Source of the DNA: Xylaria sp. FL1777
Taxonomy: Eukaryota; Ascomycota; Sordariomycetes; Xylariales; Xylariaceae
Length of the DNA: 64,000 nt
Direction of reading: 5' to 3'
Assembly (NCBI GenBank): GCA_022578965.1
Contig: MU400508.1
Location: 806,001 to 870,000 of the forward strand
Shown: in pieces, positions 41,899-54,349 of the stretch
Layout: each line of letters starts with the position of its first letter
How positions within the stretch are numbered: position 1 is the stretch's first letter
The notes under the pieces: generated by a model
Told to the model about the DNA's origin: nothing
Database searches by the model: none
What the model saw: the letters and a program-made list of their open reading frames with translations, nothing else
Program-made: the position numbers and the translations under genes

Positions 41899-42906
41899 TC
41901 AAAGCATGGGGTAGTTCACCCACCAGCGCTGTTCAGACACGCTAAAGGCAACTCCAAATCGGCATATTCGATCCCTTTCACGGAAAAGACCATCCGTCAT
42001 CCCGTAAAGAGATTTGGGCTGGAAATGAAACTCTTCCATAGGTATTCTGTCGAGGAGCATTAGCATTCGTACGTTCCCTCGAGCTCCTGGGACGAGTTCC
42101 TGCCAGGCTGGGGTAGCGTCTACTAGAATATCGCACAACTCATCATAAGGCTGTGTTTCAACCCTCTCAAGGGCTAGAATCAGCTGCCGCTTATGAGAAG
42201 GTCCAGATAAGTGGGTTAGGGTTCCGAATCCTGCAGCATGTCTGGCGACTAGACAAAGCTTCTCCCATATCGTGATTAGAACAACCATGAGGAATTCCGT
42301 GCCGTGTGGGTGAGGAGTAGTGGACGCACCATGTCTTACCAGCGCTTTCACGCACCGGAGCAAGATCGGGCCGGCTTCCATCCAGGAGTATAGAGTGAAT
42401 CTGCCGGGGGAGAAAAGGATGCTAATAGGGGTCGGCATATCAGGGCCCCTATCCGGGCCGCCGTTGGGATCTGCTCCTGCTGCCAATAGTGCTTCGACCG
42501 CAGGTCCTGGGTTATGTTGTGTGGTAACGAGAGAAGAAAGAACAGTGCGGTGGCTAGAGTCTAATGTATCGATCTCACAATAAAGCTTCAGCACGTCGAG
42601 GGGGGCGACATCCATGTCGTGCGTCCATTCTCCTGTTCTACATGTAATAGCGACGTGTTTGACTGTATCGAACTTGCGCGCAAACCCGCTACTAGCAAAG
42701 TGAATCATTGCTTTTGTTGAGTACACGTATTTGAAAAGGAATTGTTCCTTTTCTTTCAGCAGGGTTTCCCGTAGAAGCTGGCTGCCTAGGGCTTCCCAGA
42801 TCTCTTTGTTAGCAGCTCCGAGGTTTGCTTTTGACTGCGTGCTAAGGTGCTGGGATACTTCGAGTAAAACTTCTGTATACAATCGTGGGCTCTGAACTGG
42901 CATCAT
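41899..42906 (-). CDS. F-box-like/ankyrin-repeat-like protein
   Basis: Single exon of 335 codons. The start MMPVQSPRLYTEVLLEVSQHLSTQSKANLGAANKEIW resembles the helical F-box-like opening of many fungal ankyrin proteins. Ankyrin-like pieces follow: VEALLAAGADPNGGPDRGPDMPTP and RCVKALVRHGASTTPHPHG, each with the G-A(D/S) turn. The rest is helical without a known enzyme motif. If the F-box is functional the protein would recruit a target to an SCF ubiquitin ligase; this is inference. Two recognisable repeats are few for an ankyrin domain. It is convergent with the P450 and lies beside the DOPA-dioxygenase-like gene. Confidence 0.65.
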   Translation of the reverse strand: MMPVQSPRLYTEVLLEVSQHLSTQSKANLGAANKEIWEALGSQLLRETLLKEKEQFLFKYVYSTKAMIHFASSGFARKFDTVKHVAITCRTGEWTHDMDVAPLDVLKLYCEIDTLDSSHRTVLSSLVTTQHNPGPAVEALLAAGADPNGGPDRGPDMPTPISILFSPGRFTLYSWMEAGPILLRCVKALVRHGASTTPHPHGTEFLMVVLITIWEKLCLVARHAAGFGTLTHLSGPSHKRQLILALERVETQPYDELCDILVDATPAWQELVPGARGNVRMLMLLDRIPMEEFHFQPKSLYGMTDGLFRERDRICRFGVAFSVSEQRWWVNYPML

Positions 42907-43714
42907 TAAGTCGTATTGAAATTTCTTACTACTTAGTCGATGATAGCTGGTAAGTTATCTGTAGTCGGACGAATGAGTCTGTGAACGATGTGGGACTTGC
43001 GCTTGGAAATGTTGACCTGTGTGGTCCCATAGTAGTTTAAATACTCCTAGGGGCTACGAAGTAGAATTCGGACTCAATTATTGAAAGTGAGTAAAGCAGT
43101 TGTTGCAGGAACATGTTTACCGTATATAACTGGGATAAAGAGAAACGTTATACGTGTTTCGAAAATAATGACTAAAACAAGGGGTTGGAAAATATACTTG
43201 AATTGTGAATAGTTTTCTGAAGTACCAAAGCTCCTGTAACTTCCTTGGAGACCTCAGGTAATAGGACTCGACGATAAAATTTTCTTCCAATCTTATAATA
43301 ACCGAGTTGTCCTATTAGGCGTATTTGACTTAGGCACGTGCTCCTGATGTGTTCCATATTAGATTCTTATTCCCACAAGGCTAGTCAACGAACTGTGCCT
43401 TTCTTCATGTTCATCATTTTCTTCTTCTGCTCGTAGTTTTACTGACAGCATATTCCAACCCCTAGTCGCTTGATTATACCTTTCACGACAATTAGCTGGG
43501 TTTAAATTAATACTGCCAGAAAATGTCAAGTATTTTGAAGTATAGCAAGCATTACACCCGAGCTCCTTAGTTGATAACTCAGGTGTAAGTGCGGTATATC
43601 GGGGGACATAGCTGACAGCTTATCCCCATGATGAAATTTCCCGTCTCACTTCCCGAAGCTAGAAATCAAGCACCATTCTATTCACAGGCTAAAGGAGTGA
43701 TATTATCTACCCCT
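42907..43714. other. Intergenic, no gene seen
   Basis: The left end is the promoter of the F-box/ankyrin-like gene; the right end is the 3' UTR of the dioxygenase-like gene. A 61-codon minus ORF (43172-43357) has no support. Confidence 0.5.
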
Positions 43715-44477
43715 TCATAGCCGATCCAAGAACATGCCGAAATCCAACGGAATCCGCTCGCCCATCCAAACCGCCCGCTCGGAATGGTTCCGCAGCTCGA
43801 CCGCTATGTGCTCGCCTTCCTCCTGCGTGTTTGGATGAATGAGAACAGAGAGCGGGCCCCGCCAGATCACCAGCCACGATATGAAAGCTCCGAATTGCGC
43901 CGGCGTGAACAGGTTAACCTCGAACATGGCCACCGGGTGCGGGCCGATTGGGCGGTCCCAGAACGTGTATATCCTCAGTTCCGGGACTTTGTGGCGGTTG
44001 AGGGCGTGTCAGCACACACTTACAAGGAGTTGGGGTCGAAGCAGATGCAAGGTAGACCACCTCGGAGAAACGGGGAAGAAATTTAATCGGATCAAAGGTC
44101 ATCAGTGACACACTAGCTAGACTCACATTCTCTTCGAATACGCTCCCATAGGGCTTTGGCGTATTCTGTTTGTTGCTTGTTGTTCTGATAATAGTATATG
44201 TGCACATCGCTTCAGCATTCCAGCAGTCAGTCAGCTCTCAATTCTTACCTTCTTGAATTCATAAGGCGAGTAAATGAAGGAGGGGTAGTGGCACTCACAA
44301 ACCCCCGCGGCGTCCAGTGTCTAGAGGTTCGGCAAATTTCTCGTACGCAGTGCTCAGCTTATCATTCTTCGGGTTCACGAAGCTCTTCCCGTCCTCGGCC
44401 CGCTCATTCGGGAGCGGGGGCGCATCCTCATATCCGGCCAGGGGCGAAGGATAGATGCGTTTCTGTAGAGGCGGCAT
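43715..44477 (-). CDS. DOPA 4,5-dioxygenase family protein
   Basis: Family named for the Amanita enzyme that opens the catechol ring of DOPA; most fungal members are uncharacterised. Exons 44477-44299, 44209-44127 and 43986-43715 give 177 residues. Joins are supported by sequence: LDTGRRGGF to DVHIYYYQNNKQQTEYAKAL, and WERIRRE to FPELRIYTFWDRPIGPHPVA. The HxH-type metal site is represented by DVHIYY and GPHP, with further His at LSVLIHPNT. The core EVNLFTPAQFGAFISWLVIWRGPLS is typical. The N-terminal PSPLAGYEDAPPLPNERAEDGKSFVNPKND is the usual fungal extension. Intron donors are all GTGAGT. A neighbouring P450 and Zn2Cys6 factor hint at a small metabolic locus, but no backbone enzyme is present. 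Confidence 0.85.
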
Positions 44478-45100
44478 TGGTAGTTGGGTTCGATTGAACG
44501 AGAAGTGATCCTGGTCACAGGGTATGTGTGAGCACTCTGCGATGCGAAAATAACAATTGTGAGTTTATTTCGTGGAGGTGCTTTACTTGAAATACCTATG
44601 TATTAGCAATCAGTCGGCTTGATCGCCTCATCGATGACACCCCCGCTCGTTCGGCCGAAAGTTGGCAGCAATGTCCGGCGTGTAGCTAAGGAGTCCGCTG
44701 CTTAGGGATTATGGATCTGGGGACTGCGTTGCTTGGTAATTCACAAATATGACAACTAAGCAATTCAAGATAAAAAAAATAAATCAGGTCATTGGGTAGC
44801 CTGTTAATACCTACTATAGTTCAATTGCTTACAGTTCGCGATATTAATTAGAGGGGATTATTGAGAAAACACCATATTGTCTCCTTGACTAGGTGGGCTG
44901 ATCTATTAGGTGGGCATGACCCTTGCGCTTGTTAATTTACGCATTAAGGATACTCTACTTATTAGCTGCTATATGTTAGCCTATCAATAAGCAGCATTAA
45001 GGACAAGTGCCGAAGTAACAAAGAGGAAAAGTGGCCTATTACCTAAGTAAACCTCGTCCCACCACCACTCCTTTGGTCTGCCCTCTTGCATTGAATGTGG
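44478..45100. other. Intergenic, no gene seen
   Basis: Promoter region of the dioxygenase-like gene, then the 3' UTR of the transcription factor. AT-rich, without a recognisable ORF. Confidence 0.5.
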
Positions 45101-48075
45101 TTAACATTGGCTCCACGGTACAGATGGCACGGGCGCTAGGTACGGCATGCTGACATTTGGCCTAATATTCGAGGTGGTGCTAGATGTTCGTGCTCGCTTT
45201 CTGCCTCTAAAATCTACTGGTAATTTATTGTTTGAGGGCCGGTGATGGAAACTCGTTGCTCTCGATCCGGCTTCCCACTTGCGTCGTACCAGAATTAAGA
45301 AATTGAGACTCCGTTTAGCGTTTTCCCAGGCCAAACTGAATTGTTCCATAGCTCTAAAGCAAATGCTTAAGTATGGCTTCAGTTCTTTGCCATCTGGTCC
45401 CTGGTATCCTGTCACAACAGCAAATATTAACAGTAGGGCAGCGGAGCATGTCATGCCGACTGCCTGAACATTGATTCTTTGAAAGGTGTACTGGGACTCG
45501 TATATCTGCAGTAACTCAGCTATCGCAACAGCTGAGTCAATGCACTGCTGCCGAGCGTCGGTCAAAAATAGATTAGGCTGGGTATATGGTTTCGACATCC
45601 ATGGTCTGTGGGCATATAACATCATCTGATGATATTGCATGCTTCTGGAAATTAGTGAGAGCCAAGTACGACGGTTTGAAATAACGTACTGTAGCAGGAT
45701 TACGTGAGGGAGGTACGGTCTGTCTTGTTTTATATCGATCTGTAAAGGCGTATTCAGGTCGGTTTTCCACTTAATGAGATCTGCCGCAACTGTCTTGTAC
45801 GTATCTTCAAGGCCGGAGTATGACATTCCAAAGCTTTCGTAACTATCGTGAATTTGAGCGGTCGTCCCAAGAGTGCCAAGCTTGAGAGGAAACTTACACA
45901 GCTTCGCTTAAAGGGGCGATGATATCTAACAGGCGAGCACGCTGCATGCTTGTGATATCCACATGACCGACGACTGGAGAACAACCTTCCAGAGATAGAG
46001 GCGTCACATAAGGAATCCATTCACTACCACCTTGAAGATTGAGATCTGAACTAGGCCGCGGCGCCTCTAAATTCTTCTTAAAGGTGGGAGGTGGTCGTCC
46101 AAGAAGGTAACTCCAGATACTTATCACGCATTAATCGAGTAAAATAAATGGATATATTTGTTCTAAACTCACCGATCGGCTGTACAGGCAGCCCAGAAGA
46201 TGGTCTGACGGAGATTCGCCTCCTCGTGGTTCAGTAATCCACGAGCCACATACGGAGATAGGTCAATATGTAACGACAAATCAAAGGCTAGCCTCAAAGC
46301 CATACCTAAGGACGGTAGATGTGTTAAGAAAGACAGTTAAATGGAAATAATATGCTGGTGCGACTTACCACTATAGAGCCATCCGCGAGCGTCCCTTCTG
46401 CATCCAATGTCGTGGCCGCTAAGGACTACCATAGCCTGCACGGTCGCAATACAGGGAGAGTCGAGCTCGATGTCGAGGAGCACCTTGGCACGGTCGGCGA
46501 AGAAATCAGCTAGCGATCTCGGAAATGTTATGAACGTGTGGTGATAGCGAGATTCAAAGGCAGCCCCTAATGCACAGCTGAAACATGTTAGCGCAGAGGA
46601 GCATCTAAATGAGAGTTTTTCGAATCAACTGAAATCCAGGACTTACATAGCATTCAACAAAGCCAACGAGAAAAAAGGCGTGTCTTCTTCATCTTTCCAC
46701 CTATCCTTAGCCTCTTCGTATACACTCCTATTTACTACATGTAGGGCAGGATCTTGCCATGAGAAGTAGAGGTTTTCCAGGTGCTCCCTTTCAGAAATAA
46801 ATCGTTAGCAAATTCCTTTGGCAGTGAAAGGGGGAGAATGATTTAGAACAAGCTACGAGAGAAAGAGTGCCACGTCATCATGAGAACAGGGACCAGAGCT
46901 TAGAATATCGTACTCTATTTCAGACGGCACGGCAGCGCCTATGCCAAGTCGATCGATGTAGTCTTGACCGTGACTTCGAATGGTTCGATGAACTGTAAAA
47001 TTATCCGGTGCTGGCATATCGATAAGATTGAAGTTTGACGTTGGTCCGTAAAATCTGACCTGTCCTGGTGACTCAATCTGCAAAGAGCCCATCCTGTCGG
47101 ACAGTAAACCGAGGAGTCTCCTCGTATCTTCACTATCGGATGGACTAGCATTGGGATGTGAACAGGGACCAGAGCCCTGGTTGGTGTCTGGGTGCCCAAG
47201 ACCAGTTAATACGCCAGAACGGCCCTCGATTAGAGTATCTATCTCGGCTGTGGTATTAAATTGGTGGATACTGGAGGTTATATTTGTTAATTCGTTCCAG
47301 TCCCAATCAGGAAGGGCAGGGTCGGTTTGACCAGCTAATGAGAAGTCTGAATCTATGAGTAACTCGGAACTAAGCGGCCTGGAGAATGTATTGTTTTCAG
47401 TATGTTTATTTTTGGAAACAATGCCAATATTATGAGGTGAGCATGGGAGCTGCCCACTGGGCGTTTCATAGACCGGGCTTTGCAGATCTGGCGGTGAAGG
47501 TAGGGGTAAATTCTCAACTGATTGCGGCTCAAGTGTGTGAACATCTATATCGGTAGATACAGGCGGCGGTGGTGGCGGAGCAGCTCTGTTAGAAGGAAGA
47601 AGATGACTGAGTTTCAAGCCATCCATGGTTTTCGTCAAAGTAGCCTCGGAATCATGCTCCATTGCCGGAGGCTGCAGCCCGCTGGCGTGAATGAAGTCAC
47701 ATAGCTGAGTGGCGCGTTGTGCTAATAGCTCTATGGCTACCCGAAGAGACAGTCTGATTTATGTATTAGCACGGCATTGGAATTCCATCCTCTGAGGAGG
47801 GCGACGGCGTTAAGCTTACTTTCGTTTATCCTCACCGGTCTGATACCGGCATTCCTTCCCCTTATTCTTGCAGTTTGAACAGCTAGGCACTTCTGCATCG
47901 CACTATGGACTGTTAAGATTGCCCAAACTTGCCTCCAGCGTTGAGCCGTTAAGGGGCAGTCAGCTCAACTGCGAAAAAGACAACGCACCTTAACTTTGCT
48001 TTCCCGGCAGCTAAGACATGCCGTGGTAACGTGCTTTCTCTTGGGTTGCCCTGATTCAACTGCCGCCTCAGACAT
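45101..48075 (-). CDS. Zn2Cys6 (GAL4-type) transcription factor with fungal_trans domain
   Basis: Nuclear regulator typical of fungal metabolism genes. The ATG is at 48075. Exon 1 (to 47989) and exon 2 (47902-47820) together encode the binuclear zinc cluster ACLSCRESKVKCDAEVPSC-SNCKNKGKEC; the intron falls inside the cluster, after VK. Exon 3 starts at 47753 (KLSLRVAIELLAQRATQLCDFI, dimerisation-type helix) and runs to about 46853. At least five further short exons down to 45101 carry the fungal_trans middle-homology region: EHLENLYFSWQDPALHVVN, FFSLALLNAM, VQAMVVLSGHDIGCRRDARG, MALRLAFDLSLHIDLSP, and then LGRPPPTF. The C-terminal part includes MLYAHRPWMSKP. Exact ends of the middle introns (about 46850-45830) were not all fixed. 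The gene is transcribed away from the RIP-mutated block, whose edge is about 510 bp upstream of its start. Confidence 0.88.
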
Positions 48076-48320
48076 AGTGGGCAGCAAAGTCGATCGTGTC
48101 GTTGATGGTGTGATAGTATGGTAGCCGTCTTTGCTGTGTCAGCCACCCATCACTCCATGAACATTGAGGTCTCGGGGCATTTCTATCACGCGGGACAGCG
48201 TTCTTACCGGCACTGTGGGAGGTTTAGGGGCCCCGGGCTATGGGTCTGTCTACAGGGGTCTAGTGATTGTGGGGTAATGCCCTACAGGCTACCAATGTGC
48301 CTTCTGAATACTGGCCCAGA

Positions 48321-48588
48321 ACCTTGTAATTACTACGTAGGGTCAGGTCTGTACTCAAAAAGGTGGATGTCAGAGGAAAGACATCTCCCGAGTACAGTAC
48401 TGAGAAACTATGTATAAATACTACCAATTTAGGTAGGGCTGGTCCGTGCTCCTCAGGTTCCTGCACAGCAACTGTCGCACGGTGTACACTATAGCCTGTG
48501 CTGCCTAGAAGCTACAATTACCCCCTTTGCTAGATAGCTGTCCTAGCTATCTACAAAAATGAAGCTATTCACAGATGCTTCTTAATAT
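48321..48588 (+). repeat. Tandem duplication, copy 1 (unmutated)
   Basis: A 268-bp unit of ordinary composition, 246 bp upstream of the transcription factor start. It is repeated immediately downstream at 48589. Over the whole unit I find no position where this copy carries the RIP-type base and the other does not. Confidence 0.9.
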
Positions 48589-48856
48589 ACCTTGTAATTA
48601 CTACGTAGGGTCAGGTCTATACTTAAAAAAGTAAATGTTAAAGGAAAGACATCTCCTAAATATAGTACTAAAAAACTATGTATAAATACTATTAATTTAA
48701 GTAAAACTAGTTTATGCTTTTTAGGTTTTTGCATAATAATTATTGCATAGTATATATTATAGCTTATGTTGCTTAAAAGCTATAATTACTTTTTTTATTA
48801 AATAGCTATTTTAGCTATTTATAAAAATAAAGCTATTTATAAATGCTTTTTAATAT
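48589..48856 (+). repeat. Tandem duplication, copy 2 (RIP-mutated)
   Basis: Aligns without gaps to 48321-48588. By hand count about 62 of 268 positions differ, all C-to-T or G-to-A going from copy 1 to copy 2. The first 30 bp, including TACTACGTAGGGTCAGGTCT, are identical. It forms the left edge of the AT-rich block. Confidence 0.9.
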
Positions 48857-51017
48857 TTATACTACTAATGCTTTTAATTTTTGTTTATTTTTTTTTAGCA
48901 TATGTTTGCTAATATACTATAAACTTTTTATTAAGTAGCTATTTTTGCTATAAGCTAAAAACAAATTACTGCTATTATATTTACTAAGTAACATTATTTT
49001 TTTAAAGCGTTATAGTTTATATATATTATTATAATAATAATTTATAATAGCTTATAAGCTATTATAATATAGTTTAGATTTATTAGCTTATTGTTTAATA
49101 TATAAAACTTAATTACTAGTTTTATAAGTTTTAATTAAGCTTTTTTTTTTTTATAAATAAGCTTAAATTTAGTTTTTTAATGCTTTTAAACTATTAAAGT
49201 AGTTATATATTAATAATGCTTTATAATTTTATACTAAATATTGCTAAAATTTAACTTTTTTTTTTTTATTTAAATTTTTAACATAGTTAGCAATTTTTAT
49301 AGCTAGTTGCTAATTTAATAACTACGTTTTAAATAGCAAAAAATAGCTACTATAACTATTAAGCTTTAAAGTTTAATTATATATATAAATAACTATTTTT
49401 AATAAAATTTAAAAATTAAAATAGCAATAAGTTAAACTTTTACGTAATATAATTTGCTTAATATTACTATTAGTGTTAAAATAACTAGTTATTAGTTGCA
49501 ACTTTTATATATAATATATATAATAAGTTTTATATAAAAACCACTTTATATAAAAGCTATTATATAAACTAAAGTAATTTTAGTGTTAGCTTAGCTTATA
49601 TATTAGCAAAGTTTTTATATATAAAAAAAAACTTTTGTTTTATATAAACCTTTTTTTCTTTTAAACATATAAAATATAAATAGCTTATAATATAAAGATT
49701 ATTATACTTTGTTTTAATATATATATATTAAACGTATAATTATATAAAGCTTATTTAATATTAATTAATAGTTATATTTGCACTTTTAATTTACTTATAA
49801 TAAACTATAAATTAACTAAAGTAATAATAAAGTTATATAATATACTTTTATTTTAATTTATTAAAAAGAAATTTGTTTTTTATATTATGCTTGTTTTTTT
49901 TTTAATATATAAATATATTGTTTAGTTTATTTTTTTTAATTAGCTAAAGTAAGCACGTATAAAAAAAAAAAAGAAAAAATCTAATTTATTTATATATAAA
50001 AACCAAACTTTTAACTTGTTTATTAATACTAAAAACAAAATAAAAAAAATAGCAAGCAACTTTATTATTTCTTAATTATATTATTATATAAACATTAAGC
50101 AATATATTAATTATATTGCTATATAAAAGCAAAACAGTAATTTATATAACTTAAATACAAAATTAAATATATTATATGATTTAGCTAAATTTATTATGTT
50201 TTAAAAAAACAAATAACTATTTATAACGCTTTTAAAGTTAAAGCTAGTTATTTTTATATATAAAAATTTAGCTAAAAATGTTTTAATAAACGTATAATAA
50301 ATAAATGCTTAAATTAATTTTAAAATATAAAGCTAAAAAATTAATTTTAGTTATATAACTAAAATTAAGCTAAATATTAAGCTAGCATTTTATTATGCTA
50401 ACTATTTATATTTTTATAAATTATTAAACTATTTTTAAAAAAAGTTTGCTAAAACTTTTAAAAAATAAACAAAAAATTATTTCTAAAAAATTTATTAAAG
50501 CATATAAAACATTTTGCTTAAAAACTTTAAGTTAAAAAAAATTTACTTAACGTTAAAAACAACTATAATTTAAAAGCTTATAAAAATAACTTATAAAAAC
50601 TTTATAATTAAAAAATTAAAAAAACTACTAAATATTTATTATATAATAACTATTTAATTATTAGCAATATTTTTAATACTAAGTTAATAACTAAATATTT
50701 TTTTATATAATAGTTAAAACTTTTTAAATTATTTATATATTAAACTACTTTTTAAAAACTTAAGTTTTAATGTATAACTTTAAATATAATAACATAAATA
50801 TTAACTATAATTAATTTAGTTAAATATTAAACATTAAAATTTTTTTAAGCTATTTAATTTTTATATAACAAAAGTAAACTATAAACTAATTTTTTAATTA
50901 ATATATAAATACTTTATTTAGCATTATTTATTGCAAATATTAAAGCAAAAAATATATATTTATATAATATTAAATTTAACTATTAAAAATATATAGCTTA
51001 GTGGCGTAATAGCATAC
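48857..51017. other. AT-rich RIP-degraded sequence, left of the gypsy element
   Basis: Very low GC, stops in all frames, no gene. Long runs of TATATAAA and AGCTAT-type words. It is probably part of an older repeat into which the gypsy element inserted. Its right end keeps a few G/C bases (near 51001-51020). Confidence 0.6.
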
Positions 51018-51022
51018 GCTTA
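51018..51022 (+). repeat. Target-site duplication GCTTA, left
   Basis: Identical to 58717-58721 on the other side of the LTR element; 5 bp is the usual length for Ty3/gypsy integration. Confidence 0.75.
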
Positions 51023-51514
51023 TATAACGGACTTATTATACATTAATATAACAGGTTCGCCCTTAGAGTCTTAATTTGCAAGTAACAATAAAATCCTTAA
51101 TAGTAGTCCGTTAGGGAGGTTTTTAAGGTACTTTTATTATTATGCATTAATAGAAGTTTTAAAAGATTAAAAGTAATAAATATATTAGTGCTTAGCAGTT
51201 ATAAGAAAATTAATAGCTAAAAAACTAGAACTAAATAAATAACTAAATATAAAAAATGCATAATTATATAAACAAAAAAAAAGTAAAAAAAGTAGTAACT
51301 CCTTTTAAATTATTGCAAGTTTAATAAACATTAAATTACTATAAGCTTAGTAAGCTTTAAATTACTATAAGCTTAATAAGCCTTAAATTATTGTAAGCTT
51401 AGTAAATTAGATAAGTTATTATATAACTTTAGCTTTAGCAAAAAAAAAAAGTATAAAGTATATATAAAAACATTAGGCCGCTTTAAAAGCTACCTTTGTG
51501 CTAATTTCGTAACA
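51023..51514 (-). repeat. 3' LTR of the gypsy element
   Basis: 492 bp, same length as 58225-58716. It starts TATAACGG (RIP-altered TG) and ends GTAACA on the plus strand. Its outer (left) part keeps more G/C than the other LTR; its inner part keeps less. Confidence 0.85.
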
Positions 51515-51535
51515 TTATTTCTTTTTTTCTAAAAT
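51515..51535 (-). other. Polypurine tract of the gypsy element
   Basis: On the minus strand this reads as an almost pure purine run (AGAAAAAAAGAAATAA) directly abutting the 3' LTR, where plus-strand DNA synthesis is primed in LTR elements. Confidence 0.55.
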
Positions 51536-53343
51536 TATTGTTTTAATAATTTTCCGTAAATATTTTTCTTTTTTTTTTCTTTTATATGCTATAATATTAA
51601 AACGTATTAAAAAAACTAACTGCTTATTTAAAACAAAGCAAAAACTTGTTCTTGCTTCTTTTATTAACTTTACTAGCTATAAAGTTATGCTTTATTTTTG
51701 CTGCTTTAATTAGTTATTAACGTGCAAAATAACAAATAATATGTTTTATTATTTTAAATGCGTACGCGCTAGTTGCTTTTATAATAAATCAAAAGTTCTA
51801 ATTAACTTAATTAATAATATAGTTTTTAAATACTATTATTTTAAAAAAAAAAAAAAGCAAGCAAAGCAATAGCTACTTTTAGTTTAAAAAAAATTAAAAC
51901 AAGCTTAAAATAGCTTTAATTTTGTTTTAAGCAAGTTAGCTTAGCTTTATACACAAAAATATTTTTTAAAAGCAAAAAGTGTTAAAATAGTTTAGCAAAA
52001 GCTTTAGTTTTTAAATAAACTAAACAAAATAAAGCATATTAAAAAAAAACAAAAAGCACTAGCAAAAAAGCAAAAACAATAAAAAAAGCAAGCTAAAGCA
52101 ACATAAGCTGCTTTATTTAAGTTTAATTAAAATTTCTTAAGCGTTTTTTTTAAAATTAACTTTTTTTTTTTAGTTTTAAGTAGTTAAAATATTAGTAATA
52201 AAACTAACTTATAACTACTTTAATAGTTTTTAAATGTTTTTTAAGTTTTTAAGTATTATTAGCATATAAATATTTTTTTTATTTAATAAAATACTTTAGA
52301 TTATTATTATTTTAACGAAAATTTAATATATTTTTAACTTTATAAACGTTTTAATTTGTTTTTATTTTTAGTTATGTTTTAATAAGTATTTTAATAAGTA
52401 CTAGTTCTAGTAAAAAAATATAAAAAACAAAGTAAATTTATATATTCTTTAATAATAACAATTTATAGTTAATAAGTAAAATAACTTCTTTAATTTTAAA
52501 AAAGCTAAGTTTTTTAAATTTTAATTTATTACTTACTTGTTTTGTTTTAATTTAAAAAATATTAATGTTTGCATTTTATTTTTATTATAGCAAATAAACT
52601 TTGTTTCTTTTTTTAAAGGTTAATTCTTTAGTTCGTTTTTTATTATAATATACTAATATTTATTGTTATAAAAATTAAAAGCATAGTTGTAGTTTAGCTT
52701 ATAACGTTTTAATTTTTATTACTATAATTCTTGCTTAAAGTACTATAGTTAAAATAACAAGTGCTTTTATTAATGTTTTTTTTTGTTTTTTAATAATTGC
52801 TTGCTATTTATAAACAGCTTTATATAAAAATATGTTTATATTTTTATTTATTAATATGTTATATAAAATTTATGCTATTAATAATAGTTTTACCTAATTA
52901 TTTTATTAATAGTTAATATAACTTTATAAATATTATTTTAGTATTTAGTTTAGTTTTTTTGTTTATTTATTTGTTTATAAGTAATAAGCAGTTAAAAACT
53001 TTAGTTTAATATTAATAAGTTTAAAAAAGCTAGTTTTAAACTTAAAAATAAACAACTTATTTTAGTTTAAAACAATTTTTTTTAGTAATTTATGCTTATT
53101 TAAATATTAGCATATAAAAGCGTATATAAATTGTTTAGCTATTATATTTTCTTTAAATAATAAAAAGTAAGCATATTTAATAAATCTATTAATAATAACT
53201 TATATTTTATTATATTATACTTTTATAACTAAATTAATTAATAAAAGTAATGCTATAATAAAATCTTAAGCAATAATATGCTATGCTTATTTAAATATTT
53301 ATATAAGTTATAGTAGTTTATAAAGCTTATATTAAGCTATTTT

Positions 53344-53400
53344 AGCTTTATTACAAATATTGCACTTTTTTATAATAGATTTAACTATGTTTTATAGTTT
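53344..53400 (-). pseudogene. Integrase zinc-finger remnant
   Basis: Reads as IVKSIIKKCNICNKAKIA on the minus strand, the C..C end of the HHCC integrase domain with nearby stop codons from RIP. Confidence 0.55.
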
Positions 53401-54349
53401 TAAAAAATCGTACTTTTTCTATAATTATTAAACTATTTTTGTTGCTTTTTAGTATTTATATAATAAATATTCGTAAAATTCTTTAATAAACTTATTTTGT
53501 AAAAATTCTAGTAAATAAACCTTATGTTTATATATTAGCTTATTATTTTTTAATTTTTTATATTTTTATAGTTATGCTAACTTTTTTAAGTTATAAGCTT
53601 ATTATAGCTATATATTTATAAAGTCTTTAAATATAACTTCGATTTTTAAGCTTTTATTTTTTTAAAAATATAATACTTAAATGTTTTTTTTTAAAACTTT
53701 AAATCTTTTTTAACTTCGTTAACTAAATATATTTGCTTAAATATTTTTTTTTTCTTTAATATAACATATTTTAAAGTTAAACTTAAAAAAAAAAACTATC
53801 TAATTTTTATATTATTTAGTAATCTTTTATATAGTTATAAATTTTATTAAGTTTTAATAATCTAAATAAATTTTAATTAGCTTTATAGTTCTTATAAAAA
53901 ACAGTTCTTACTTTTTAAGTGTTATAATAATTGCAAGTAGTTCTTTATTATATATAAAGTATTATAATGCTACGTTTTATAATGCTTTAAAATAATAAGC
54001 TACTAAGTACTATTTTTTGTTATTTTTTAGTTGTTTTAAAACTTTTATAATTATACTGTTTAAAGCGTTTATCTTTAGCTTTTTCTTTTTTTATAAATTA
54101 AATAGTTTAACTATAAAGTTAAAAATAACTTTTAGTTTTAGTTTTTTAAAAGCTTTTTAAGCTTTCTTTAAAATTAAAAAAAACTTTCTTTTATATTTCT
54201 TTTTTATATACTTTATAAAATAAAATGCTATTTTTTTAAAGTTTTAAATTAATATTTAAACATAGTTTAAAAATTTTAATGCTTGTTATATATTTATAAT
54301 AATAGCTAAATTAAGTATTTTCTAGTTTTATACTATATTAATTTTTAAC

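Noticed and set aside
39477..48075. A full secondary-metabolite cluster
   Set aside because: No PKS, NRPS, terpene synthase or prenyltransferase is present; only a P450, a dioxygenase-like enzyme and a regulator are seen.
50990..51070. tRNA-like string (TAGCTTAGTGGCGTAATAGC ... GGTTCGCCC) resembling A and B boxes
   Set aside because: The A-box-like part is flank and the B-box-like part lies inside the LTR; no acceptor stem or T-stem pairing can be formed, so it is a chance junction.
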